Shown: positions 1 through 7,014, counted from the first letter of the stretch. The stretch is 10,006 nucleotides of DNA from Nitrospinota bacterium (GCA_022561525.1 JADFRB010000023.1:1169-11174); one strand, 5' to 3'. A program made the numbers and translations. Notes: a model not told the origin generated them from the sequence alone.

Positions 1-620
1 AGCGTTGATTGGTGCCACCCGGGAAACACTGCATTCACGCGAATATTGGATTCTCCCCATTCTTGAGCCACGGATCGTATCAATCCTAGTACCCCAGCCT
101 TGGTTGCCGCATACGCCGCTTGACCTGTTGTTCCTTGAGCGCTGGCAAGCGAGCTGACGACCAGAATCGATCCTGACCCTTGGGCTTGTAAAATGGGGCC
201 GACTGCTCGAAGGCAAAAAAACAAGCCAGTCAGATTGGCGTGAATGAGTTCATCCCATTGTTCGGGGGTCATACGAACTGTCACCGCATTGATTGTTTGA
301 CCCACCGCCCAAATTAGGGCATCAAGTCCGCCCCATCGTTTCCTGAAACGTTCGATACTGTTGGTAACTTGGTGTGGATCTCGGACATCAGCGTGAAAAA
401 GAGAACCGTCTTCTCCTTGTTCCTCAAAGTGCGAGTAGACGTTCCGAGCCGACTGTTCGTGGCGATGGTAGTGGACCCCGACCTTCCAATTGGCCTCAGC
501 AAACCTCAAGCAAATGGCGCGTCCAATGACCCCGGAACCACCCATGACCAACACGGTTTTAGGACGAGCATTAGGCATAGAGAGGGCCGGAGACGTTGTA
601 TCTTCTGAAGGAATTTTCAT
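1..620 (-). CDS. SDR family NAD(P)-dependent oxidoreductase (partial, C-terminus outside window)
   Basis: A classical short-chain dehydrogenase/reductase, probably cytosolic; the substrate cannot be told. 206 residues are visible from an ATG at 620 and the frame is still open at base 1. Seen: a Rossmann glycine motif GGSGVIG (residues 27-33), a cofactor-proximal HADVRD (76-81), catalytic-type Asn129 in HANLTG, Ser157 in VVSSLAS, and the YAATK motif giving Tyr170 and Lys174. NIRVNAVFPG (192-201) matches the usual segment after the active site. The conserved NNAG motif after strand 4 is replaced by WAVG (104-107), and the glycine motif is GxxGxxG-like rather than TGxxxGIG. A second ATG in frame at 578 (MPNARPK) is a shorter alternative start; neither has a clear ribosome site, but a promoter at 641-669 would put the transcript start just ahead of 620. 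The family is certain. FabG-like ketoacyl reductase is possible but unproven. Confidence 0.93.
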   Translation of the reverse strand, partial: MKIPSEDTTSPALSMPNARPKTVLVMGGSGVIGRAICLRFAEANWKVGVHYHRHEQSARNVYSHFEEQGEDGSLFHADVRDPHQVTNSIERFRKRWGGLDALIWAVGQTINAVTVRMTPEQWDELIHANLTGLFFCLRAVGPILQAQGSGSILVVSSLASAQGTTGQAAYAATKAGVLGLIRSVAQEWGESNIRVNAVFPGWHQST

Positions 621-640
621 CGGTTGGCAAGAAAATATTG

Positions 641-669
641 ATTATCGCGAACAGGCCAAGTGAAGGCAA
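641..669 (-). promoter_or_regulatory. Putative sigma-70 promoter of the SDR gene
   Basis: Read on the minus strand, a -35 box TTGCCT (664-669, 4 of 6 consensus) is followed after exactly 17 bp by a -10 box GATAAT (641-646, 5 of 6). Transcription would begin near 634, giving a leader of about 14 nt before the ATG at 620. This is a pattern match only. Confidence 0.5.
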
Positions 670-694
670 ATTCTTAATGATGATCAGTTTCTTG

Positions 695-728
695 CGGCAG
701 TCAGATCTCTGTGTTAGTGTGACTGCCG
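695..728. repeat. Inverted repeat in the divergent intergenic region
   Basis: A perfect 9-bp inverted repeat, CGGCAGTCA (695-703) and TGACTGCCG (720-728), with a 16-nt loop. It lies between the divergent SDR and secreted-protein genes, upstream of the SDR promoter boxes. No T-run follows the stem on either strand, so it is not a typical intrinsic terminator. A regulator binding site or an RNA hairpin are both possible. The rest of the 621-857 gap holds no gene I can support. Confidence 0.5.
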
Positions 729-857
729 GTGTTGAAGTAGGAGTTCCCGCCAAACGTCAGATCGACAAATAATTCAATTTCGAAGATGGTTTCCGAATAG
801 ACTGGAAAGGGTAACGTTTCACAGTGATATTCTCAATAATGACTGGGAGCCTGAGTC

Positions 858-1760
858 GTGCAACGTAACTCGGGTGTTCAGGTGACGATAGCTCAGATAG
901 GTGTTGGAGGAGTATGGCTGGCTGTATTGTTCAGTGTGGGGTTAGCTTTTGGCCAACCTTTACCAAGGTTCATTCATCAACCGGAGGAGTTTTTTCCTGA
1001 TCAAGCCGGTAATGAATGGCGCTATCAAGGCCGAATTGTTGAAGGGGCCGTGAATCAAATCGCCGATAAAACCTTTGTGAATATTTCTACTGTGACCGGG
1101 AAGGAAAAGATTGATGGCGTCAATGTAACAGTCTTTCATGATTCCAATCCTGGGAACCAAGGTCCCACGGATAGTTATTATCTGCGGGATGCGGCAGGCA
1201 TTCGTTATTATGGATCGAAGCCTGGTACCCGGCTAGAAAGACAATTGGTGCCGTATCAGATTATCCGATTTCCCTTGGAAATCCCGAGCTCTTTTGAGCA
1301 ACTGAATCGAACGAATTTAAATCTCGGATTAGACCTTGATCATGATGGCCAAGCGGAAAAAGTGGATGTATTTGCGACCGTGACTCTTCATGGCCAGGAA
1401 ACTATTACTGTCCCTGCCGGGACCTATGAGAATGCCGTCCGGATGGAAGCGAACATGAAACTCTTGGTGCATTTGTCGCGTGATGGGACGCAGGTGAAAG
1501 GATTCGATTCGATGACGGTGTGGTTTGTGAAAGATGTCGGGTTGGTGAAATATTCGGAGCGACAAATGATTCCCAACCCCCGCACGGGACAAGATCGATT
1601 GATTGAAATAACCGAAGAACTGCAAGAGGCAACATTGCAGGGCGGAACACAGCTATTGAGTGGGCGCAAAGCCTCGACGCATGGTGTTCTCACTGGTCAC
1701 ACGTTGGACCATGAATTGTTGCAAGTACCCTTCCCCTCCCGCCTTGGTGCCGACCCCTGA
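858..1760 (+). CDS. Secreted protein of unknown function
   Basis: A 300-residue protein I cannot assign to a named family. It starts at a GTG with GGGAG 8 nt upstream; a second in-frame GTG lies at 882. Residues 14-32 form a hydrophobic segment ending AFG, consistent with a signal peptide and export; no lipobox is seen. The mature part looks beta-rich: FFPDQAGNEWRY (45-56), a SYYLRDAAGIRYYG stretch (106-119), and ETITVPAGTYENAVRME (181-197) followed by VWFVKDVGLVKY (221-232). This order (W-Y strand, YY.D..G, TVPAGTY..A, W...VGLVKY) is a layout I associate with uncharacterised exported bacterial proteins. DLDHDGQAEKVD (159-170) resembles a DxDxDG calcium loop. Residues 266-300 lie antisense to the end of putA and look like a non-conserved tail. 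Its divergent neighbour is the SDR gene; no functional link is evident. Confidence 0.8.
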   Translation: MQRNSGVQVTIAQIGVGGVWLAVLFSVGLAFGQPLPRFIHQPEEFFPDQAGNEWRYQGRIVEGAVNQIADKTFVNISTVTGKEKIDGVNVTVFHDSNPGNQGPTDSYYLRDAAGIRYYGSKPGTRLERQLVPYQIIRFPLEIPSSFEQLNRTNLNLGLDLDHDGQAEKVDVFATVTLHGQETITVPAGTYENAVRMEANMKLLVHLSRDGTQVKGFDSMTVWFVKDVGLVKYSERQMIPNPRTGQDRLIEITEELQEATLQGGTQLLSGRKASTHGVLTGHTLDHELLQVPFPSRLGADP

Positions 1761-4628
1761 AAGTCGATGTCCGCCAAAAGGCTGCCGTCCCACCAATGAT
1801 CCCGTGATAGGGCGATTGATGTAGAAATTTCCCACATCAAAGGCTTCACGGGCCCGTTGGATATTCGCTGGGCTTCGTGAGTACACTCCGCCGGTCAGGG
1901 CAAAATCCGATTGCATGGCCATAGTCAGCGCATCCTCAAATGATGGGCTTCGAAGGACAGCCACCAATGGCCCAAAGATTTCTTCTTGCGCCATCCGGTG
2001 ATGTGGCTGGATGTCTCCCACAATCACCGGTCCTTGAAACCATCCTTCACTCTCAATGACTCGGTCCAGCAACACGGTGCCTTCCTGGCGGGCAATATCC
2101 ACATATTCCCGTACTTTGTGTAGCGCCCGTTGATCGATCATCGGTCCCATTTGATTACTGGGATCTTCGGGGGGGCCGATATGCAGACTGTTAGCGGCTT
2201 GGATGAGTCTTTCCATGAACTCGTCATAGACCGGTTCAAGAACAATGGCTCGTGAGCATGCGGAACATTTTTGGCCCTGATATCCAGTGAAGGAGTACAA
2301 CACCCCGTGCACGGCTTCGTCCAAATCCGCGGTTTCATCAATAATGATGGCATTCTTTCCACCCATTTCCGCAATGGCATGTGTTACATGATGTTGTCCG
2401 GGTTGCACCTTCGATGCCTGGTTGATGATTTGAAGTCCGACCTCTTTTGATCCGGTAAATGCAATGACATGAATCTGAGGATGCGAAACGAGGGCTTTGC
2501 CAATCTCCGGCCCGCCGGGAAGGAAATGAAGCACGCCATCAGGCAAACCCGCTTCTCGAAAAAGCTGAGATAGATGATAGCCCATCATCGGTGAACGCTC
2601 GGATGGTTTGAACAGCACGGCGTTACCCGTGACGAGCGCGGAAGATACCAGTCCGGTTGGAATGGCCAAAGAGAAGTTCCAAGGAGAAATCACAACCGCC
2701 AATCCGCGAGGCCGCCATTCGAGATGATTCAGCTCCCCAGGTTCTTGCCCAAGCCGTTGGGGTCGGCCTAATCGTCGCATCTCCCGTGCATAAAATTCCA
2801 GAAAATCGATGGCTTCGGCAATGTCGCCATCGGCCTCTCGCCATGGTTTGCCCGTTTCAAAAATTTCCCACGCCGCGAGTTCATGCCGACGTTGCCGCAT
2901 GAGTTCGGCGACCCGACATAAATAATCCGCGCGCGTATCCGCCGTTGTCGCCCGCCATTGTTTCCATGCAGCCTGAGCCGATTGTATGACTCCTTCGATT
3001 TCCGCAGGAGCGTAGCTTGGCATCCTGACAATAATTTCGTTCGGGCGACTTGGATTGGTGGAAACCAGTTCATCCTTGAGTTGTCCGACGGTGGGCGGGA
3101 CATAAAATTTCACTGTCTTTCCCAGTTGGCCTTTCACGCTCTCAATCGCTTCTGTCATGGCCTGGCGAGCTGGTTCTCGGGAGAAGTCGGTGTACGGTTC
3201 ATTTTTAAAAGATTGACCGATGTCTTGTTCATGAATCATGGCGTGATGTCCAGCGGCATGAGAGGTATGTGGAGGGGCCAGCAATACTTCAAGCGGTGTC
3301 TCATGATCTCGCTGCTTCGAGATAAAGGATTCATTCGACGTGTTTTCCAGAAGTCGCCGTACGAGATACGCCATTCCGGGGATCAATTCCCCAACTGGCG
3401 TATACACACGAACGCGCCTGCCATATTTTACCACGGCATGTTGTAATGCATCGGCCATGCCATACAGAGATTGGAATTCATAGTTGTCGGGAGCGAAGTC
3501 ATGGGCTTGGGCAATGGCTTCGGCATGGGCCAGGCTTCGTAAATTATGCGTGCCAAACGCGGGACGGAACAGAGTGGGGTGGGCGAGTAGTTTGCCACTG
3601 ATGTATTCAAAGTTGGCATCGGTTTCTGCTTTGTGCCGCAACACCGGGATTGGCCAGCCACGCTGTTCGTTTTGAATAGTCTCCGCATCCCAGTATGCCC
3701 CTTTTACTAAACGAATGGTAATAGGCGTGCCACGCTGTTGTACCCAATCAACCATGCGATCGAGCGTCATATCCGCATCGCGTAAATAGGTTTGGAGCGC
3801 AATCCCCGCACCGGCATAGGTGCGATAGGCGGGTTCTGAGAAAATCCGCATGAAAATTTCGTAGGTCAGATCTTTCAGCTCATATTGCTCCATATCGAAG
3901 GTAATCGAGGCAGGTAGTTGTGACGCAAGATTCAAAATGGGACGCAGTCTTGATGCCACGCCTTCGAAACTCCCATCAGGGTCAGCCGAATTGAGCTGGG
4001 AGTACAGGGCAGAAATTTTGATTGAGAGATTGGTTCGGGGGAGCAGGCCGTGATGGTCCTGTTCCAATAACGGTTGACTCGGCCATCGTTGTGCGTTTTC
4101 GTGATACACCCGAAGGGCATCGAGACAATGGTCTCGATAGGAATCGGCTTCGGCCTCGCTCACCGTGGCTTCCCCAAGAAGGTCTACGGATGCGCATCGT
4201 CCGGAACGCCAGAGTTTACCAAGTACCGGCATGGCATTGGTCATGGAATCGCCGGCCATAAACGTATGCGCCATGCGCGTGAATTGCCGTCGAAGTACGA
4301 GGGCTCCCACATGCGAACCAATCCAAGAAGACGGAAGTTTCTGAAGTGACCACTTTAGTGGCTTGGGAAGAATCGGTGTGCCGCCAAAATATTCGGCCAA
4401 GAGGCGTGTGAACTGCTGGTCAGTTTTCAAAGTAGGGAGGACATCGACAAAACGAAAAAGCTGAACCTTGAAATCCTCATCCCGCATCCCCCAGGCCATC
4501 AGCAGATCATTCCACCACCGTTGGCTCAGTATCGTTGCCGTACTGGTCTTCGAGTGATCAGCCAGCGTCTTGCCGATTTGTTGGATAGAAGGTTCCAGCA
4601 GCTCTTCAGAGATCATACCAGCCCTCAT
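1653..4628 (-). CDS. putA: Bifunctional proline dehydrogenase / L-glutamate gamma-semialdehyde dehydrogenase PutA
   Basis: Oxidises proline to glutamate in two steps: an FAD-dependent proline dehydrogenase, then an NAD-dependent aldehyde dehydrogenase, with channelling between them; PutA acts at the inner membrane face and passes electrons to quinone. The 991-residue length fits the short PutA class lacking the N-terminal ribbon-helix-helix DNA-binding domain, so it is not expected to repress its own gene. Dehydrogenase barrel (about 195-435): LSIKISALYSQ (201-211), ITFDMEQYE (242-250), TIRLVKGAYWD (304-314), and the substrate-binding arginines Arg424-Arg425 in YLVRRLLENTSNESF. Aldehyde dehydrogenase domain (about 525-985): SPWNF (648-652), GNAVLFKPSE (668-677), FTGSKEVG (724-731), Glu754 in AEMGGKN, catalytic Cys788 in GQKCSACSR, EEIFGP (882-887), and the C-terminal QPFGGHRLSGVG. 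An ATG four codons in (4616) has GAGGG at good spacing and may be the true start. The 3' end overlaps the convergent secreted-protein gene by 108 bp. Confidence 0.97.
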   Translation of the reverse strand: MRAGMISEELLEPSIQQIGKTLADHSKTSTATILSQRWWNDLLMAWGMRDEDFKVQLFRFVDVLPTLKTDQQFTRLLAEYFGGTPILPKPLKWSLQKLPSSWIGSHVGALVLRRQFTRMAHTFMAGDSMTNAMPVLGKLWRSGRCASVDLLGEATVSEAEADSYRDHCLDALRVYHENAQRWPSQPLLEQDHHGLLPRTNLSIKISALYSQLNSADPDGSFEGVASRLRPILNLASQLPASITFDMEQYELKDLTYEIFMRIFSEPAYRTYAGAGIALQTYLRDADMTLDRMVDWVQQRGTPITIRLVKGAYWDAETIQNEQRGWPIPVLRHKAETDANFEYISGKLLAHPTLFRPAFGTHNLRSLAHAEAIAQAHDFAPDNYEFQSLYGMADALQHAVVKYGRRVRVYTPVGELIPGMAYLVRRLLENTSNESFISKQRDHETPLEVLLAPPHTSHAAGHHAMIHEQDIGQSFKNEPYTDFSREPARQAMTEAIESVKGQLGKTVKFYVPPTVGQLKDELVSTNPSRPNEIIVRMPSYAPAEIEGVIQSAQAAWKQWRATTADTRADYLCRVAELMRQRRHELAAWEIFETGKPWREADGDIAEAIDFLEFYAREMRRLGRPQRLGQEPGELNHLEWRPRGLAVVISPWNFSLAIPTGLVSSALVTGNAVLFKPSERSPMMGYHLSQLFREAGLPDGVLHFLPGGPEIGKALVSHPQIHVIAFTGSKEVGLQIINQASKVQPGQHHVTHAIAEMGGKNAIIIDETADLDEAVHGVLYSFTGYQGQKCSACSRAIVLEPVYDEFMERLIQAANSLHIGPPEDPSNQMGPMIDQRALHKVREYVDIARQEGTVLLDRVIESEGWFQGPVIVGDIQPHHRMAQEEIFGPLVAVLRSPSFEDALTMAMQSDFALTGGVYSRSPANIQRAREAFDVGNFYINRPITGSLVGRQPFGGHRLSGVGTKAGGEGYLQQFMVQRVTSENTMRRGFAPTQ

Positions 4629-4641
4629 TTCTCTTCATCAT

Positions 4642-4670
4642 ATCATACCTTGTCGGTTGGGAAAGGGTAA
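4642..4670 (-). promoter_or_regulatory. Possible putA promoter
   Basis: On the minus strand a -10 box TATGAT (4642-4647, 5 of 6) lies 17 bp after a weak -35 box TTACCC (4665-4670, 3 of 6). A second overlapping TATGAT lies 5 bp downstream. Transcription would start about 4635, only 7 nt before the first ATG but about 19 nt before the ATG at 4616, which favours the inner start. The remaining gap to hicB shows one weak stem (4694-4716) and no gene. Confidence 0.35.
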
Positions 4671-4832
4671 GAATACAGTATTGTAGTCATGTAGGGGAGG
4701 CATTGCTCACCTTCCCTTTATTGGATTTTATCTTCAAGGATTAAAAAGTTTGGCGATGTCCACTCTACGAGATTGAATACGTTAAGCTGGGCATGAACCA
4801 TCATGACCGTTAAAGCCTTGCATTTTTGGTTC

Positions 4833-4846
4833 AGGCTGCATAGCCT
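4833..4846. promoter_or_regulatory. Inverted repeat upstream of hicB, possible operator
   Basis: AGGCT, a 4-nt spacer GCAT, then AGCCT form a perfect small palindrome 20 bp before the hicB start codon. It covers the -10 side of a poor candidate promoter (TTGCAT at 4818-4823, 17 bp, TAGCCT at 4841-4846). HicB-type antitoxins often repress their own operon, so an operator here would make sense. However, this HicB has no visible DNA-binding domain and the arms are short. Confidence 0.3.
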
Positions 4847-4865
4847 ATAGCCACGGAGGGCGATC

Positions 4866-5087
4866 ATGGAAAACCAAAGTCAGTTCAAAATTGAGCTCGA
4901 ACAGGAAGAAGATGGGCGATGGATTGGAGAAGTTCCGTCGCTTCCTGGTGTTATGGCCTACGGATCAAATCGCGGAGAGGCTCTCGCTGCGGTTCAGGCG
5001 TTGGCACTACGTGTGTTGGCTGACCAATTGGAACATGGTGAAGCCTTTCCTGATCAACTGCTGAATGTGTCCTTTGTCGCGGCATGA
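4866..5087 (+). CDS. hicB: HicB-family antitoxin (short form)
   Basis: A 73-residue antitoxin expected to bind and neutralise the HicA ribonuclease encoded next to it. The partial RNase-H-like HicB fold is recognisable: a first strand FKIELEQEEDGRWIGEVPSLPGVMAYG (residues 7-33), a helix EALAAVQALALRVLADQLEHGE (38-59), and a last strand around LLNVSF. The W.GEVPSLPG...G motif followed by EAL..VQALALRVLAD is typical. There is no C-terminal ribbon-helix-helix or helix-turn-helix extension, so any repression of the operon would need another means. A strong ribosome site GGAGGG (4855-4860) sits 5 nt before the ATG. The stop codon overlaps the hicA start in an ATGA (5084-5087), implying translational coupling. 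The antitoxin-first order is the reverse of the classic hicA-hicB order but is common for this subtype. Confidence 0.9.
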   Translation: MENQSQFKIELEQEEDGRWIGEVPSLPGVMAYGSNRGEALAAVQALALRVLADQLEHGEAFPDQLLNVSFVAA

Positions 5088-5461
5088 GCCGCTGGCCTTC
5101 CACGCAAGCGTCTCGTGTTCTCTCCGCGTTACTCCGCATTGGCTGGTCAATTAAACGAACAACTGGCTCTCACAAGATTTTAGAACGTGAGGGGTGGTCA
5201 GATATGGTGTTTGCCTTCCACAGTCGCGATGAAATAGGGCCGAAAATGCTCGCTCGTCTTACGAAGGTGACTGGGCTAAAACCTGAAGATTTGTGTTTCG
5301 CAAGTTTCTCATTTCTAAAAAATGTTTCTGTAGCGAACGATTACTTTTCCTTGCACGGTTTCACGCGGCGGCCTGTGATACTGCCGTTGTGGCCCATGTT
5401 ATTTACGAAGGTCCCTGATAAGGCCCGGTCTTTCTCGCTGAAAAGCAAACTTTCTTCTTGA
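5084..5461 (+). CDS. hicA: HicA-family mRNA interferase toxin with an abnormal C-terminal extension
   Basis: HicA toxins are small double-stranded-RNA-binding-fold proteins that cleave mRNA, using a histidine. Residues 1-70 give a full core: ASRVLSALLRIGWSIKRTTGSHKILE (9-34) with catalytic-type His30 in TGSHKIL, a strand MVFAFHSRDEIG (41-52), and a final helix KMLARLTKVTGLKPEDL (54-70). Family members usually end about here at 60-85 residues. This frame continues 55 residues further with no recognisable domain, and residues 87-125 are encoded antisense to the 3' end of the exported-protein gene at 5341. The likely explanation is loss of the normal stop by a small deletion or frameshift at the 3' end. 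The toxin core looks intact, so the gene may still be active; whether the tail disturbs folding or HicB binding is unknown. It has no ribosome site of its own and depends on coupling to hicB. Confidence 0.85.
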   Translation: MSRWPSTQASRVLSALLRIGWSIKRTTGSHKILEREGWSDMVFAFHSRDEIGPKMLARLTKVTGLKPEDLCFASFSFLKNVSVANDYFSLHGFTRRPVILPLWPMLFTKVPDKARSFSLKSKLSS

Positions 5462-6474
5462 ATGATGCCACGTGGAAATTCCCATCTGATGTACACCGTA
5501 TCGCCTTGGACTTGAATTTTGGCCGGTTTGGGGTCCATCCGGTCGTACTGTGAGGGTGGAGGGTAGATCATGACGGTTTTATAATCGCCATGGTTTTGAT
5601 GGTTGTGAATGAGCCACTGCCAGGTACCGCAAAGCCGTAGTAGGCCCCTTTTGCGTTTTTGATCGGTCTGCCATTGCCGCAACCGATTCCAAATAACACG
5701 CGTACGGTGCTCCGTTTCCATCTGTAACTTGACCAGGGCTGCTTGTAAATAAGCCTGATGCAGGGGCAGGTAGTGTTGATGCAGGTAGCGGGCAGCATAG
5801 GATTCCTGGTTTTGCACTGATGGTGCAGGAAAGTTACGTTCCTTTGATGCTTCGGTGTTCCAATATTCATGAAGGCGTTGGGTGACCCCTTGAGCCCCTG
5901 CCTTCTCTGCTATCGTGAGCCATCCCTTATTTTCCTTTGTCCAAATCGAATATTGCTGATGAAGGTATTCGGCATAGCGGGCATAATGGGGCAGTTCGAC
6001 TATTGCCGGCTGTTGTGTTGCTGCTAATTCGAAATAGGTGTTGGCCAGCGCGAATACACGGTGGAGTTCAGGCTGTGTTGAGACCTTGGTTAACCAAGTA
6101 AGATGATCGTTGGATGTATCGTGAAGGAAGGACATTCCACGTTTGTGCCCTTGGTGGAGTTGCATTTCCATTTCCGAACTGAAATGCCACGTGGCAACTC
6201 CTGCTGCTAAGTTGACCATCTTTTGAGTGATGGTGGTTGGCAACGGCGGTTTTTTGTGTCGTCGGCCACGAGACTTTTTGTGAGATGTCGCTTGGATAAA
6301 TGGGCCCATGGCTGCACGAACAAAGGCTTGGGCTTGTAAGTTGGACGTGACCGCTGTAATTTTTTGGGTAGGAGTGTTTAAAAACTTTTCGAAGTTCGGT
6401 TCTTTGGCAAATAGAGGCGTTGGGCCAAGGCTCACCTCGCCTGCTAGAACCATTGATAAGGCAAGAAGTCCCAT
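5341..6474 (-). CDS. Exported protein of unknown function with C-terminal GxW-type beta domain
   Basis: I do not recognise a named family. The open frame reaches 6660, but I chose the ATG at 6474 (377 residues) because it directly begins a signal-peptide-like stretch, MGLLALSMVLAGEVSLG, with probable cleavage after LFA (residue 23), and because the first 20 codons of the longer frame lie inside a palindromic repeat. No ribosome site supports it. A GTG at 6588, preceded by AGGTG, is an alternative. Mature protein: a helical part with a strongly basic patch SHKKSRGRRHKK (64-75); a long region rich in His, Tyr, Gln and Trp (about 100-280), probably helical, with repeated Tyr-Leu-His-Gln pieces (YLHQQY, YLHQHYLPLHQAYLQ); and a compact beta-like end from GTWQWLIHN (283-291) to LSGTFVNNMGHNGSITGRRV (352-371). 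Periplasmic location is inferred. The 3' end overlaps the hicA tail by 121 bp. Confidence 0.75.
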   Translation of the reverse strand: MGLLALSMVLAGEVSLGPTPLFAKEPNFEKFLNTPTQKITAVTSNLQAQAFVRAAMGPFIQATSHKKSRGRRHKKPPLPTTITQKMVNLAAGVATWHFSSEMEMQLHQGHKRGMSFLHDTSNDHLTWLTKVSTQPELHRVFALANTYFELAATQQPAIVELPHYARYAEYLHQQYSIWTKENKGWLTIAEKAGAQGVTQRLHEYWNTEASKERNFPAPSVQNQESYAARYLHQHYLPLHQAYLQAALVKLQMETEHRTRVIWNRLRQWQTDQKRKRGLLRLCGTWQWLIHNHQNHGDYKTVMIYPPPSQYDRMDPKPAKIQVQGDTVYIRWEFPRGIIQEESLLFSEKDRALSGTFVNNMGHNGSITGRRVKPCKEK

Positions 6475-6602
6475 CCAGCGGAAGGTTGGTCGTGGTGTTG
6501 GTACAGTGAAAGGCGTGGTGTGTGACGGTGTTCTAGGAAAAAGGCAGAGTTGCAAAAAAGGGGATAGCCTTAGCTGAATAAGAGGCACGATCACACCTGG
6601 GG

Positions 6603-6759
6603 TTAGGGTTCGCGTAAGAATACCTTCCCCTGGCTGGGTGCTGAGACACCTGTCTGGCAAGGCGCGAGGACTACTCCTCGTATGGAAAGGACGAGCAACG
6701 CCGCTAGACGGGATGGATCGACGCCCAAACAGGGGAAGTTATTCTTGCGCGAACCCTAA
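6603..6759. repeat. 157-bp palindromic element with 30-bp terminal inverted repeats (MITE-like)
   Basis: The left end (6603-6632) and the reverse complement of the right end (6730-6759) agree at 28 of 30 positions; both outer ends read TTAGGGTTCGCG inward. Partial pairing continues inside the arms (for example 6635-6638 with 6724-6727). The middle holds two mutually exclusive hairpins that share bases: CGAGGA/TCCTCG with a CTAC loop (6665-6680), and CTCGT/ACGAG (6677-6695). No transposase or other gene lies inside. This architecture suits a non-autonomous transposable element or the remnant of an insertion sequence. A clear target duplication is not visible; only GG flanks both ends. It sits just upstream of the exported-protein gene and could alternatively form a structured RNA. 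Confidence 0.7.
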
Positions 6760-6985
6760 GGTGACCACGACTTTTTTTATTTCACCATGCACACCAATAT
6801 CTTACACGTTTGTTTTGCGCCCAACTGCCGTTTCTAGGTTCGAGGACCCTCATCCCCTAGCATTCAGGACAAAAAATGGATCCGGTCACCTTGTATTGTT
6901 CCAGAATCCACTCTCTGAATGAGAAATGCATCCCAATGAGCCCTCTTCCTAACCTATTTTTTTTTGAGTTTCACGACCTTTTCAC

Positions 6986-7014
6986 ATGACATACGCGTTA
7001 GGGACGTTTACAAT
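6986..7014 (+). promoter_or_regulatory. Putative sigma-70 promoter of the urtA-like/kinase operon
   Basis: A -35 box ATGACA (6986-6991, 5 of 6) is followed after exactly 17 bp by a -10 box TACAAT (7009-7014, 5 of 6). The predicted transcript start near 7021 leaves an unusually long leader of about 334 nt before the ATG at 7355. It is the best promoter-like pair I noticed ahead of this operon; a second, closer promoter is not excluded. Confidence 0.5.

Noticed and set aside
571..753. 60-codon minus-strand frame over the start of the SDR gene
   Set aside because: Out of frame with the SDR, no ribosome site, and it crosses the inverted repeat and promoter boxes.
2657..3446. Plus-strand open frames inside putA as overlapping genes
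   Set aside because: They are antisense shadows of a fully conserved PutA coding frame, with no ribosome sites or recognisable protein features.
4694..4720. Stem GGGGAGG / CCTTCCC followed by TTTATT, as a plus-strand intrinsic terminator
   Set aside because: It includes a G-U pair and only a broken T-run, and no plus-strand gene ends nearby (putA is on the other strand and starts here).
6475..6660. N-terminal extension of the exported-protein frame up to 6660
   Set aside because: Its first 20 codons lie within the palindromic repeat, it precedes a signal-peptide-like start at 6474, and it is rich in Pro and Thr without a secretion-type layout. It is kept only as an alternative start (GTG at 6588).
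6835..6862. GGTTCGAGGACC, resembling a tRNA T-arm, as a tRNA or attachment-site remnant
   Set aside because: The bases around it do not pair into a T-stem and no acceptor or anticodon arm could be found on either side.
6957..6969. Run of nine T residues as a terminator
   Set aside because: No stable GC-rich hairpin directly before it on the plus strand, and no plus-strand gene upstream for it to terminate.
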